A stretch of DNA of 64,000 bases from Streptomyces sp. M41(2017) (GCF_002078175.1 NZ_MWFK01000002.1:1178001-1242000), one strand, 5' to 3'. Numbered from the stretch's first letter, positions 51,172-59,771 are shown. Notes: generated by a model from the sequence alone, not told the origin. A program made the numbers and translations.

Positions 51172-51351
51172 AGAGCAGTGCACACAAACGAGAGCAGCGC
51201 TCCGCTATGAGAGCGTCGCTCCCGTTCAAAACAGGCGCTCCAAAACGAGAGCGGTGACCAAATACGAGAGCAGTGCTCTTGCTTTTGGGCACCCACCTCC
51301 GGCAGACTTACCTCAAGCGAGAGCAGTGCTCACAAAAGAGAGCGGCGCTCC
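51172..51351. promoter_or_regulatory. Array of eight phased palindromic operators
   Basis: Consensus AGAGCAGTGCTCT. Copies start at 51172, 51191, 51210, 51229 (half site), 51248 (half site), 51267 (perfect), 51320 and 51339. The first six centres are exactly 19 bp apart, as are the last two; a 53-bp step between the two groups holds the likely promoter of the oxidoreductase gene. The arrangement fits cooperative binding by the adjacent TetR repressor. Confidence 0.75.
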
Positions 51352-51375
51352 CACCACGGATCTCAAGGGGTCACC

Positions 51376-51825
51376 GTGTCGACACATGTCCAGAAGCCCG
51401 GCTGGTTCACCGTCAACATCCTCAACCGCGCCGTGGCCTGGACGACCAGGCGGGGCCTCAGCGTCTGGGGTTCGCGGGTGCTGGCCGTCCGGGGCCGCAA
51501 GAGCGGCGAGTGGCGCACGACGCCGGTCAACCTGCTCACGGTGGACGGGAAGCAGTACCTCGTGGCCCCCCGCGGTCACGTCCAGTGGACGCACAACATG
51601 CGGGCGGCCGGCGGCGGCGAGCTGCGGCTCGGCAAGAAGGTGGAGGCCTTCACGGCCGTCGAGGTCGGCGACGACGACAAGGTCCCGCTGCTGCGCGCCT
51701 ACCTCAAGCGCTGGAAGGCCGAGGTGGGGGTGTTCTTCGGCGGCGTCGGTCCCGACTCGTCCGACGAGGAGCTGCGCCGCATCGCCCCCGACCACCCCGT
51801 CTTCCGGATCGCGGTCGGGAGCTGA
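51376..51825 (+). CDS. F420-dependent nitroreductase-family oxidoreductase (Ddn-like)
   Basis: A 149-residue deazaflavin (F420)-dependent oxidoreductase of the Ddn type. The core shows VLAVRGRKSGEWRTTPVNLL and QYLVAPRGHVQWTHNMRAAG, both typical of F420 binding. Homologues reduce quinones or activated double bonds and protect against oxidative stress. GTG 51376 follows AAGGGG. It lies behind the operator array, so expression should be tightly controlled by the TetR protein. A reductase gene ends 15 bases downstream on the other strand. Confidence 0.88.
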   Translation: MSTHVQKPGWFTVNILNRAVAWTTRRGLSVWGSRVLAVRGRKSGEWRTTPVNLLTVDGKQYLVAPRGHVQWTHNMRAAGGGELRLGKKVEAFTAVEVGDDDKVPLLRAYLKRWKAEVGVFFGGVGPDSSDEELRRIAPDHPVFRIAVGS

Positions 51826-51840
51826 CGCCGGCCGGCGCGC

Positions 51841-53163
51841 CTATCCCTCCGCGCCCTTGGGCTCCACGCCCTGCGGTTCGCCGTCCCGGCCGTCGGCGTC
51901 CTTGGGGTCCGCGTCCTCGGCCTCGGTGACCTGCGGCGCCCGGTCGAGAGCGCTCAGGGCACGCCCGACCATGGGGCGCGACCGCACGATCTCGCCCAGC
52001 GTCGTGGAGCCGCGGGTGATTCCCGTGAAGGCCTTCCACACCGGGCGGATCCCGGTGAGACCCGCGTGGAACATGCCGGGACGGCGCTCGAAGGCGGCGA
52101 GCAGACGCTTGCCGACGCTCATCTCGACGCCGAGACCCGCCTTGATCGCGAACGCGTAGTTCAGGGCCTGCCGCCGGGCGTCGACGGCGTCGTGCGCCTC
52201 GGCGATCCGCACCGCCCACTCCCCCGCGAGCCGGCCGGAGCGCAGCGCGAACGAGATGCCCTCGCGGGTCCACGGTTCGAGCAGGCCCGCCGCGTCTCCG
52301 CAGACGAGCACCCGGCCGCGCGACAGCGGCGAGTCGTCGGCGCGGCAGCGCGTCAAGTGGCCGGAGGAGATGGACGGTTCGAACCCGGCGAGGCCCAGCC
52401 GGGCGATGAAGTCCTCCAAGTACCGCTTGGTGGCAGCTCCTTCACCGCGGGCGGAGATGACGCCGACGGTGAGGGTGTCCCCCTTCGGGAAGACCCATCC
52501 GTAGCTTCCGGGCATGGGGCCCCAGTCGATCAGGACGCGGCCCCGCCAGTCCTCGGCGACCGTCTCCGGCACCGGGATCTCGGCCTCCAGGCCGAGGTCG
52601 ACCTGATCGAGCTTCACCCCTACGTGTGCCCCTATGCGGCTGGCGCTTCCGTCGGCGCCGACCACCGCGCGTGCCAGGACGGTCTCGCCGCCCTGCAGGA
52701 CCACGGCGACGGTGCGCCGGTCCGGCACGGCAGAGCCGTGCTGCTCGACGCGGGACACCGTGGCCCCGGTGCGCAGTTCGGCGCCCGCCTTCTGGGCGTA
52801 CTCGACGAGTTGCTGGTCGAACTCGGGCCGGTTGATCAGCCCGAACAGCATCTGCCGGGACCGCCGCGTACGGGCGAACCTGCCGTCCATCGAGAAGGTG
52901 ACCGCGTGCACCCGGTCCTTGAACGGCAGCTCGAAGCCGGGTGGCAGGGCGTCCCGGGAAGGACCGATGATGCCGCCGCCGCATGTTTTGTAGCGGGGCA
53001 GTTCGGCTTTCTCCAGGAGCAGGACGCTGCGTCCCGCGACCGCTGCCGCGTAGGCGGCCGAAGCGCCCGCGGGCCCCGCGCCGACGACTACGACGTCCCA
53101 CACCTGCTGCCCGTCGTCCGCCGCACGCCGCACGTCGTCCGCCGAAGAGTTCTCGCTGCTCAC
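51841..53163 (-). CDS. Geranylgeranyl/menaquinone reductase-family flavoprotein
   Basis: A 440-residue FAD enzyme that saturates isoprenoid double bonds. The Rossmann motif is VVVVGAGPAGASAAYAAAVA, the family motif RYKTCGGGIIG follows at about 57-67, and GDAAGLLEPWTREGISFALR is the second FAD motif. In actinobacteria this group includes MenJ, which reduces one isoprene unit of menaquinone. The C-terminal 40 residues are acidic and repetitive. The start is GTG 53163. It is convergent with the F420-dependent oxidoreductase gene. Confidence 0.88.
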   Translation of the reverse strand: MSSENSSADDVRRAADDGQQVWDVVVVGAGPAGASAAYAAAVAGRSVLLLEKAELPRYKTCGGGIIGPSRDALPPGFELPFKDRVHAVTFSMDGRFARTRRSRQMLFGLINRPEFDQQLVEYAQKAGAELRTGATVSRVEQHGSAVPDRRTVAVVLQGGETVLARAVVGADGSASRIGAHVGVKLDQVDLGLEAEIPVPETVAEDWRGRVLIDWGPMPGSYGWVFPKGDTLTVGVISARGEGAATKRYLEDFIARLGLAGFEPSISSGHLTRCRADDSPLSRGRVLVCGDAAGLLEPWTREGISFALRSGRLAGEWAVRIAEAHDAVDARRQALNYAFAIKAGLGVEMSVGKRLLAAFERRPGMFHAGLTGIRPVWKAFTGITRGSTTLGEIVRSRPMVGRALSALDRAPQVTEAEDADPKDADGRDGEPQGVEPKGAEG

Positions 53164-53303
53164 GTTGGTCTACTGCTCCCAGTCCAGCCGTCTGCCGCAC
53201 CTGTCCCCCGCATCCTACGGCGGGCATCGCCGCAGGCCACTGTGGGAGGATCGGCAGCGCACCCGTCCCGCACACCGGGACGTGTGCACGCATCACCGAT
53301 CAC

Positions 53304-53321
53304 TTGTACACAGAAGTACAA
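53304..53321. promoter_or_regulatory. Inverted repeat upstream of dipeptidase gene
   Basis: TTGTAC-ACAGAA-GTACAA, exact 6-bp arms, 26 bases upstream of the dipeptidase start. It may be an operator; its regulator is unknown. Confidence 0.4.
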
Positions 53322-53346
53322 CGTCGCACCTACGAGGAGCGTGCCC

Positions 53347-54702
53347 ATGTCGTCGAATCCGGTCGCCGAGACCGTCGCCTCGCTCATGCCCCGGGCGAAG
53401 GCGGAGCTCACCGAGCTGGTGGCCTTCAAGTCGGTGGCGGACTTCGACCAGTATCCGAGGAGCGAGAGCGAGGGTGCGGCGAACTGGATCGCCGACGCGC
53501 TGCGTGCCGAGGGCTTCGAGGACGTGGCGCTGCTGGACACCCCGGACGGCACCCAGTCCGTGTACGGCTTCCTGCCGGGCCCCGAGGGCGCCAAAACGGT
53601 TCTGCTGTACGCGCACTACGACGTGCAGCCGCCGCTGGACGAAGCGGCCTGGGCGACCCCGCCGTTCGACCTGGTGGAGCGTGACGGCCGTTGGTACGGG
53701 CGGGGCAGCGCCGACTGCAAGGGCGGGGTCATCATGCACCTGCTGGCGCTGCGCGCGCTGAAGGCGAACGGCGGCGTGCCGGTGCACGTCAAGGTGATCG
53801 TCGAGGGTTCCGAGGAGCAGGGCACCGGCGGTCTGGAGCGTTACGCCGAGGAGCACCCGGAGCTGCTCACCGCCGACACCATCGTCATCGGCGACGCGGG
53901 CAACTTCCGGGCGGGTCTTCCGACGGTGACGGCGACGCTGCGCGGCATGACCCTCGTACGGGTTCAGGTGGACACCCTGGAAGGGAACCTGCACTCGGGG
54001 CAGTTCGGCGGCGCGGCACCCGACGCGCTGGCCGCGCTGATCCGCGTACTGGACTCGCTGCGGGACCGGGACGGCTCGACGACCGTCGACGGTCTGGACG
54101 CCGAGTCCGTGTGGGACGGCCTGCAGTACGAGGACCAGGCGTTCCGTGAGGACGCCAAGGTGCTCGACGGGGTGGAGCTGATCGGCTCCGGCACCGTCGC
54201 CGACCGCGTCTGGGCGCGTCCGAGCGTGACCGTCCTCGGAATCGACTGCCCGCCGGTCGTGGGCGCGACGCCCTCCGTGCAGGCGGGTGCCCGGGCGCTG
54301 GTCAGCCTGCGGGTGCCGCCGGGCGTGGACGCCGACGAGGCGTCGAAGCTGCTCCGGGCGCACATCGAGGCGCACACGCCGTGGGGCGCGCGCGTCACCA
54401 CGGAGCAGATCGGCCAGGGCCAGGCGTTCCGGGCCGACACCTCCAGCCCGGCGTACGCGTCGATGGCGGCGGCCATGGCCGTCGCCTATCCGGGCCAGGA
54501 GATGCAGTCGTCGGGCATGGGCGGCTCCATCCCGCTGTGCAACACCCTCGCCTCGCTGTATCCGGAGACGGAGATCCTGCTCATCGGCCTGAGCGAGCCG
54601 GAGGCGCAGATCCACGCGGTGAACGAGAGCGTCTCCCCGGACGAGCTGGAGCGCCTGTCGGTCTCCGAGGCGCTGTTCCTGCAGAACTACGCGGCGAGCT
54701 GA
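53347..54702 (+). CDS. M20-family metallo-dipeptidase
   Basis: A 451-residue zinc peptidase of the M20 family, close to carnosine/cytosolic non-specific dipeptidases. Zinc ligands and catalytic residues lie in LLYAHYDVQPP, GRGSADCKGG, EGSEEQGTGG, IGDAGNFRAG and EAQIHAVNES. The dimerisation lid occupies about residues 195-330. ATG 53347 has GAGGAG upstream. No signal peptide is seen, so it acts in the cytoplasm on dipeptides. Confidence 0.9.
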   Translation: MSSNPVAETVASLMPRAKAELTELVAFKSVADFDQYPRSESEGAANWIADALRAEGFEDVALLDTPDGTQSVYGFLPGPEGAKTVLLYAHYDVQPPLDEAAWATPPFDLVERDGRWYGRGSADCKGGVIMHLLALRALKANGGVPVHVKVIVEGSEEQGTGGLERYAEEHPELLTADTIVIGDAGNFRAGLPTVTATLRGMTLVRVQVDTLEGNLHSGQFGGAAPDALAALIRVLDSLRDRDGSTTVDGLDAESVWDGLQYEDQAFREDAKVLDGVELIGSGTVADRVWARPSVTVLGIDCPPVVGATPSVQAGARALVSLRVPPGVDADEASKLLRAHIEAHTPWGARVTTEQIGQGQAFRADTSSPAYASMAAAMAVAYPGQEMQSSGMGGSIPLCNTLASLYPETEILLIGLSEPEAQIHAVNESVSPDELERLSVSEALFLQNYAAS

Positions 54703-54742
54703 GCCTCACGAACCGCGCGGCGCAGCCGAGCACGCGCCGAGA

Positions 54743-54778
54743 CCGGAGGGCCCGCACCGCACGGTGCGGGCCCTCCGG
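54743..54778 (+). terminator. Terminator of dipeptidase gene
   Basis: 17-bp perfect arms (54743-54759 and 54762-54778) with a two-base centre, 40 bases after the stop codon. Confidence 0.82.
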
Positions 54779-54846
54779 GGCTTCCGGGGCGGGACGCTCA
54801 CGGCAGCCCGGCCGGGGTGTCGGCCGGGCCCGTCGGTGCGGCGGTG

Positions 54847-55881
54847 TCAGCCGAGGGGGATGCCGGCCTCCAGGTAGAGCGCGGCGCCGCGTTCGCGGGC
54901 GCGCAGGGCCCAGCGGAGCCGTTCGTAGCGGACGGGCGGCAGGAGGTCGGCGGCCTCCTGTTCGGTGACGAAGCGCCACTCGCGGAGTTCGGGGCCCGGC
55001 AACAGCAGTCCCCGCGCGGCGTGTTCGTCGAGGCGACCACCGTCGAAGAGGAGCCGCAGGCCGCCGTAACCGGGGGGCGCGGGGGACTCCCAGTCGATGA
55101 CGAGCAGTGTGGGCACCTCGTCCAGGACGACACCGGTCTCCTCGGTGACCTCGCGCATCCCGGCGCGCGCCGGAGCCTCTCCGGCCTCGACGACGCCGCC
55201 GGGGAACTCCCAGCCGGCCTTGTACGTGGGATCGACGAGCAGGAAGCGGTCGCGCTCGTCGAAGAGGAGCACCCCGGCGGCGACCGTCTCGGCGGTGGGT
55301 TCCGGGGTCTGCACGATGTCGCACACGGGCGCGTCCCCGCCGCGCACGGCGTCGGCGATGCGGACGGCGGTGTCGTGCGGGGTGAGCGCGCTGGTGTCCA
55401 CGGGGTGGGCGTCGGCGGTGAGCCAGCCGAGCGCGGCCCGGTAGGGCTCGATGTGGTCGTAGGACCACTGCCGCACACGCGTCTCGCCGTCGGGCTCCGG
55501 GGACACCTCGCGCCCGGCTATTCGCTCGCGCAGGATCGTTTCCGCCGGGGCGAGGAGCACGTGGTGCACCGGAATGCGGCGGGCGGCGAGTCCACCGAAG
55601 ATCTCGTCCCGGTACTCCTGGCGGAGCAGGGTCATGGGGACGACGAGGACACCTCCCAGTTCGGCGAGCATCGCGGCGGCCGTGTCGACCACGAGCCGGC
55701 GCCAGATCGGCAGGTCCTGGAAGTCGCCGACCTCGGCGAGGTGTTTGGCGGGGAGCAGGTGCGTGAGTGCGCCCCCGACGACCTCGGGGTCGAAGAGCGT
55801 GCTGTTCGGGATCAGCTCGATCAGTTCCCGTGCGGTGGCGGTCTTTCCCGCACCGAACGCACCGTTGATCCAGACGATCAC
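54847..55881 (-). CDS. TmrB-like P-loop kinase / Nudix hydrolase fusion
   Basis: A 344-residue two-domain enzyme. Residues 1-175 are a P-loop kinase like TmrB (tunicamycin resistance): MIVWINGAFGAGKTATAREL carries Walker A, and FQDLPIWRRLVVDTAAAML follows. Residues 195-330 are a Nudix hydrolase with box GGVVEAGEAPARAGMREVTE, then ETGV, complete in all catalytic positions. The fusion suggests a nucleotide or antibiotic-like substrate that is phosphorylated and hydrolysed, but the substrate is unknown. The C-terminus is followed by the hairpin of the convergent dipeptidase gene. Confidence 0.82.
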   Translation of the reverse strand: MIVWINGAFGAGKTATARELIELIPNSTLFDPEVVGGALTHLLPAKHLAEVGDFQDLPIWRRLVVDTAAAMLAELGGVLVVPMTLLRQEYRDEIFGGLAARRIPVHHVLLAPAETILRERIAGREVSPEPDGETRVRQWSYDHIEPYRAALGWLTADAHPVDTSALTPHDTAVRIADAVRGGDAPVCDIVQTPEPTAETVAAGVLLFDERDRFLLVDPTYKAGWEFPGGVVEAGEAPARAGMREVTEETGVVLDEVPTLLVIDWESPAPPGYGGLRLLFDGGRLDEHAARGLLLPGPELREWRFVTEQEAADLLPPVRYERLRWALRARERGAALYLEAGIPLG

Positions 55882-55969
55882 GATTCCCCCTCTTCTGTTG
55901 GCCCCCTGAGGCTTGCCCGCTCCACCCTGCCACGGAAACCAGCCGCTGATGAGGGGGCACCCACGGCGT

Positions 55970-56004
55970 GGCGCCGGTGTCCCCGTGCTGGGGACACCGG
56001 CGCC
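55970..56004 (-). terminator. Terminator of the small secreted-peptide gene
   Basis: Perfect 15-bp arms (55970-55984 and 55990-56004) with loop GTGCT, 14 bases past the stop codon on the minus strand. Confidence 0.78.
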
Positions 56005-56018
56005 TGGGGTCGGGGTGT

Positions 56019-56216
56019 TCAGCTGTTCGTGCCGCCCAGGGCCCCTTCGTCGACCGCCAGGCTGTCGCTGCCGACGGTGTGGTCGACGGCGCTGAGCGTG
56101 TCGTTGACGTTGAGGTCGCTCAGGGCGTCCGCGTCCACGGCGTGCGACGGGGTGATCGCCGCGACGACGAACCCGGTGGCGAGGGAGGCGATGGCGAGCA
56201 TGCTGCGCTTCTTCAT
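56019..56216 (-). CDS. Small secreted peptide, unknown function
   Basis: A 65-residue precursor. MKKRSMLAIASLATGFVVAA is a Sec signal, and cleavage after PSHA (near residue 26) would leave about 39 residues. The mature part, VDADALSDLNVNDTLSAVDH onwards, is acidic with repeated Asp/Leu and no cysteine. I do not recognise the family; length and style recall small Streptomyces surface peptides, but it lacks chaplin features. ATG 56216 has GGAG 11 bases upstream. It has its own strong terminator, a sign of independent expression. Confidence 0.6.
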   Translation of the reverse strand: MKKRSMLAIASLATGFVVAAITPSHAVDADALSDLNVNDTLSAVDHTVGSDSLAVDEGALGGTNS

Positions 56217-56330
56217 GCCCGGTTCAACTCCGAAGGCGGGGAGGGGGTCACGGGTGGATCACCTTCCTCGTCCCGAACCGATGGCGATCGGTGCGCGCCT
56301 TCGGCTCATCGAGTGATGCGATCACACACC

Positions 56331-56359
56331 TTCCAACAGAGTCCGACAGGTCCTACCGT
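56331..56359 (+). promoter_or_regulatory. Possible promoter of the alpha-galactosidase gene
   Basis: TTCCAA (56331-56336), 17 bases, TACCGT (56354-56359). The match is moderate. No LacI-type palindrome is seen nearby. Confidence 0.3.
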
Positions 56360-56424
56360 AAACGCGCACCATTGTCGCGGACATGAAGACACCCCATCTG
56401 TCGCGAGTTCGGAGGAACGTAACG

Positions 56425-58539
56425 ATGCGTCACCTTCACACCCGCACCACCCCCACACCCCCCGGAACCGGCACAGCCCGCACCGCACGCGCGCCGCTCC
56501 CGGGCCGTACCAGAGTGGCCGGAGCGCTGGCCGCAGGCCTGTTGTGCGCGGCCGCCCTCACCACGCCCGCCCTCACCACGCCCGCGCTCGCCGCGCCGGG
56601 CGGCGCCACCGCGGCGGTCCCCGCCGCGCGCACCGCCTCCCCCACCTCCGCGGATGGGCTCGCGCTCACCCCGCCGATGGGCTTCAACAACTGGAACTCC
56701 ACGCATTGCCGCGCCGAGTTCGACCAGGACATGGTCGAGGGCATCGCCGACCTCTTCGTGGAGAAGGGGCTCAAGGACGCCGGCTACCGGTACGTCAACC
56801 TCGACGACTGCTGGGCGCTGCCGTCCCGGGACGCGGACGGCAAGCTCGTCCCGGACCCCGAGCGGTTCCCGGGCGGGATCAAGGCCGTCGCCGACTACGT
56901 GCACTCCAAGGGCCTCAAGCTGGGCATCTACACCAGCGCCGGCACCAAGACCTGCGACAGTGTCGGGTTTCCCGGCGCCCTCGGCCACGAGTACAGCGAC
57001 GCGCGGCAGTTCGCGGACTGGGGCGTCGACTACCTCAAGTACGACAACTGCAACAACCAGGGCGTGGACGCGCGATCGCGGTACACGACCATGCGGGACG
57101 CACTGCGGGCCACGGGCCGGCCCATCGTCTACAGCATCTGCGAATGGGGCGAGAACAAGCCCTGGGAGTGGGCCTCCGACGTCGGGCATCTGTGGCGCAC
57201 GACCGGTGACATCAGCGACAGCTGGGGCTCGATGCTCTCGATCCTCAAGCAGAACCTGCCGCTCGCCCCGTACGCCGGACCGGGGCACTGGAACGACCCG
57301 GACATGCTGGAGGTCGGCAACGGCGGGATGACGGACACGGAGTACCGATCGCACTTCTCGATGTGGTCGGTCATGGCGGCCCCCCTGCTCATCGGCTCCG
57401 ACCTGCGCACCGCCTCCGCCGCGACCTTCGACATCCTCGGCAACAAGGAGGTCGTCGCGGTCGACCAGGACCCGCTGGGCAAGCAGGGCTCGGTCATCTC
57501 CTCGACGGACGGGCGCTGGGTCGTCGCCAAGGAGATGCGGGACGGCAGCCGCACGGTGGCGCTGTTCAACGAGTCGGGCACCGCGCAGCGCATCGCGACG
57601 ACCGCGGCCGCCGTCGGCCTGCCCGGCGCGGACGCCTACACCCTGCGCGATCTGTGGCGGCACCGCAGTTCCAACACGGCGGGCACGATCGCGGCCACCG
57701 TCCCGGCGCACGGCACCGTCCTCGTCCGGGTCTCCGCGGACCCCGCGTGGTCCAAGAACCCGCCCGCCGTCGAACTGGGCCTGGAGGGAAGCCCGTTGGT
57801 CGAGGCGGGCAGGACGGCCACCCTGACGTCCGCGGTGACCGACCTCGGGCGCACCTCCGCCACCCGGGTGGCGGTGACGCTGCGCGGCCCGGCCGGCTGG
57901 GCGGTCGCCGCGACGGGACCGACGACCGCTGCCTCGCTCCCCACCGGGCGCTCCCTGCGGACGCCGTGGCGGGTGACCGCGCCCGCGGGGACGGCCGCCG
58001 GATCGTACGACCTCGTGCTGAAGGCCGTCTACCGCTCGCCGACCGGGATCGCCGCCGAGGCCGAACTCCCGGTGCGGGCGTCCGTGGTGGTGGCTCCCCC
58101 GGCGGGCACGTCCCCGCTCGGCGACCTGCCCTGGCTCTCGACGACCAACGGCTGGGGACCGGTCGAGCGCGACACGAGCAACGGTGAGGAGGGCTCGGGC
58201 GACGGGGGGACCCTCACCATCGGCGGCGTGCCGTACGCCCGAGGACTGGGCGTGCACGCCGAGAGCACGGTCGAGTACTACACCGGCACGGCCTGCGAGC
58301 GCGTCACCGCCGATGTCGGGCTCGACGACGAGAAGGGCACCAAGGGCACGGTCGCCTTCGAGATCTGGGCGGACGGGACGAAGGTCGCTTCCACCGGCGT
58401 CCTGACCAACGCGATGCCGGCACAGGCCCTCACCGCCGACGTGACCGGCGCCCAGGTGGTCCGTCTGGTCGTCACGGACGGCGGCGACGGCATCGACTCG
58501 GACCACGCGGACTGGGCCGACGCGAAGCTCAGTTGCTGA
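56425..58539 (+). CDS. Secreted GH27 alpha-galactosidase with NEW3 and NPCBM domains
   Basis: A 704-residue exported glycosidase that removes terminal alpha-galactose. The N-terminus has a long signal (cleavage near ALAAPGG). The GH27 barrel starts at LALTPPMGFNNWNSTHCRAE; the nucleophile is the Asp in YLKYDNCNN and the acid/base is in WNDPDMLEVG. A beta domain, an NPCBM-associated NEW3 domain (about 440-545) and a C-terminal NPCBM domain (about 565-704) follow. ATG 56425 has GGAGGA eight bases upstream; ATG 56383 is an alternative. The neighbouring ROK kinase and LacI genes suggest a galactoside-use locus. Confidence 0.92.
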   Translation: MRHLHTRTTPTPPGTGTARTARAPLPGRTRVAGALAAGLLCAAALTTPALTTPALAAPGGATAAVPAARTASPTSADGLALTPPMGFNNWNSTHCRAEFDQDMVEGIADLFVEKGLKDAGYRYVNLDDCWALPSRDADGKLVPDPERFPGGIKAVADYVHSKGLKLGIYTSAGTKTCDSVGFPGALGHEYSDARQFADWGVDYLKYDNCNNQGVDARSRYTTMRDALRATGRPIVYSICEWGENKPWEWASDVGHLWRTTGDISDSWGSMLSILKQNLPLAPYAGPGHWNDPDMLEVGNGGMTDTEYRSHFSMWSVMAAPLLIGSDLRTASAATFDILGNKEVVAVDQDPLGKQGSVISSTDGRWVVAKEMRDGSRTVALFNESGTAQRIATTAAAVGLPGADAYTLRDLWRHRSSNTAGTIAATVPAHGTVLVRVSADPAWSKNPPAVELGLEGSPLVEAGRTATLTSAVTDLGRTSATRVAVTLRGPAGWAVAATGPTTAASLPTGRSLRTPWRVTAPAGTAAGSYDLVLKAVYRSPTGIAAEAELPVRASVVVAPPAGTSPLGDLPWLSTTNGWGPVERDTSNGEEGSGDGGTLTIGGVPYARGLGVHAESTVEYYTGTACERVTADVGLDDEKGTKGTVAFEIWADGTKVASTGVLTNAMPAQALTADVTGAQVVRLVVTDGGDGIDSDHADWADAKLSC
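56554..56583. repeat. 15-bp tandem repeat in signal-peptide region
   Basis: GCCCTCACCACGCCC occurs twice in a row and encodes ALTTP-ALTTP in the signal of the alpha-galactosidase. The copy number could vary without shifting the frame. Confidence 0.85.
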
Positions 58540-58581
58540 CGCCTGTCGCCCTGTCCGGTCCGATTCCCCTGTGGGACGGGT

Positions 58582-58610
58582 GTCGTGGTCCCGGTCACCG
58601 GGACCACGAC
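58582..58610. terminator. Bidirectional hairpin between convergent genes
   Basis: GTCGTGGTCCCGGT and ACCGGGACCACGAC pair perfectly around a single C, between the ends of the alpha-galactosidase and ROK kinase genes. Confidence 0.75.
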
Positions 58611-58612
58611 GG

Positions 58613-59566
58613 TCAGACGCGGGCCTCGGCCGCGCTCGCCTTCCGGGTGAGCGCGGCCGAGGCGGCGCCGACGAGACCGGCGTCCGTGCCCATGAGCGCG
58701 GGCGCCACGGTCAGCCGCTGGACGAAGGAGAGCGTCGCGTAGTCGGCCAGCGCCCTGCGCAGCGGGGTGAACAGCACGTCGCCGGCCTTGCCGACGCCGC
58801 CGCCGATCACCGCGATGTCGATCTCCACGAGGGTCGCGGTCGCCGCGATGCCCGCGGCGAGGGCCTGAGCGGCCCGCTCGAAGGAGGCCACGGCCACCGG
58901 GTCGCCCGCACGGGCCGCCTCGGCCACCGCCGCGGCCGAGGTGTCACCGTCGGGTCCGGGCCGCCAGCCGCCCTCCGTCGCGCGGCGGGCGATGTTCGGG
59001 CCGCTCGCGATGCGCTCGACGCAGCCGCGCGAGCCGCAGGGGCAGAGATCTCCGTCCAGGTCGACGCTGATGTGTCCGATGTGGCCGGCGTTGCCGGTGG
59101 GACCGGGGTGCAGCCGGCCGTTCAGCACGAGGCCGCCGCCCACGCCGGTGGACACCACCATGCACAACGCGTTGTCGTGACCGCGGGCGGCGCCCTGCCA
59201 GTGCTCGGCCGCGGTGATGGCGACGCCGTCGCCGATCAGCTCGACGGGCAGCCCTCCGGCGGCCTTGGCGGCCCGTTCGACCAGCGGGTAGCCGCGCCAG
59301 CCGGGGACGTTCACGGGGCTCACCGTGCCGGCCGAGGCGTCGACCGGACCCGCGCTGCCGATACCGAGGGCGCCGGCCCTGCTCCACAGCGGGGAGTCGG
59401 ACAGGTCGCCGATCACGTCCTCGACGGCACGCATCACGGTGTCGCCGTCCTCCTGCGCGGGTGTCGCGCGCTGCGCGCGCACCAGGATCCGGCCGTGGCC
59501 GTCCACCAGCGCTCCGGCGATCTTGGTGCCGCCGATGTCGAGCGCGGCCACGAGGTCGGTGTGCAT
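58613..59566 (-). CDS. ROK-family sugar kinase
   Basis: A 317-residue kinase with the ATP motif ALDIGGTKIAGALVD at the start, the sugar loop VNVPGWRGYPL, and a complete zinc site GHISVDLDGDLCPCGSRGC. It has no helix-turn-helix, so it phosphorylates a hexose (glucose, or an N-acetylated or galactose-derived sugar) rather than acting as a repressor. ATG 59566 was preferred over ATG 59584 because GGGAG is better placed. It is divergent from the LacI gene and convergent with the alpha-galactosidase gene. Confidence 0.87.
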   Translation of the reverse strand: MHTDLVAALDIGGTKIAGALVDGHGRILVRAQRATPAQEDGDTVMRAVEDVIGDLSDSPLWSRAGALGIGSAGPVDASAGTVSPVNVPGWRGYPLVERAAKAAGGLPVELIGDGVAITAAEHWQGAARGHDNALCMVVSTGVGGGLVLNGRLHPGPTGNAGHIGHISVDLDGDLCPCGSRGCVERIASGPNIARRATEGGWRPGPDGDTSAAAVAEAARAGDPVAVASFERAAQALAAGIAATATLVEIDIAVIGGGVGKAGDVLFTPLRRALADYATLSFVQRLTVAPALMGTDAGLVGAASAALTRKASAAEARV

Positions 59567-59759
59567 CAGAGTCAGATCTCCCATGGGGTGTCGTGACGGG
59601 CCCGCCGCGCCGCGGGTCCGGGTGCCTGTTTCCGGCCGAGAACCGAGCAGGATCGGACCCCGTCGTACGCCGCGCGGCAGGCGTCCGCGGACGACGGGAA
59701 CCGTGCGCCCTGGGGAAGACGCAGGCCGGAGATTGCGGTGGACAGTGTCTCCCGCATCT

Positions 59760-59771
59760 GACAACGTTGTC
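59760..59771. promoter_or_regulatory. LacI-type operator
   Basis: GACAACGTTGTC is a perfect palindrome within TGACAACGTTGTCC, the form seen for many Streptomyces LacI sites. It lies 84-95 bases before the LacI start and about 195 bases from the kinase start, so it can control both. Confidence 0.6.

Noticed and set aside
52375..52385. GGTTCGAACCC, resembling a tRNA T-loop
   Set aside because: It lies inside the flavoprotein gene and no acceptor stem or anticodon arm surrounds it.
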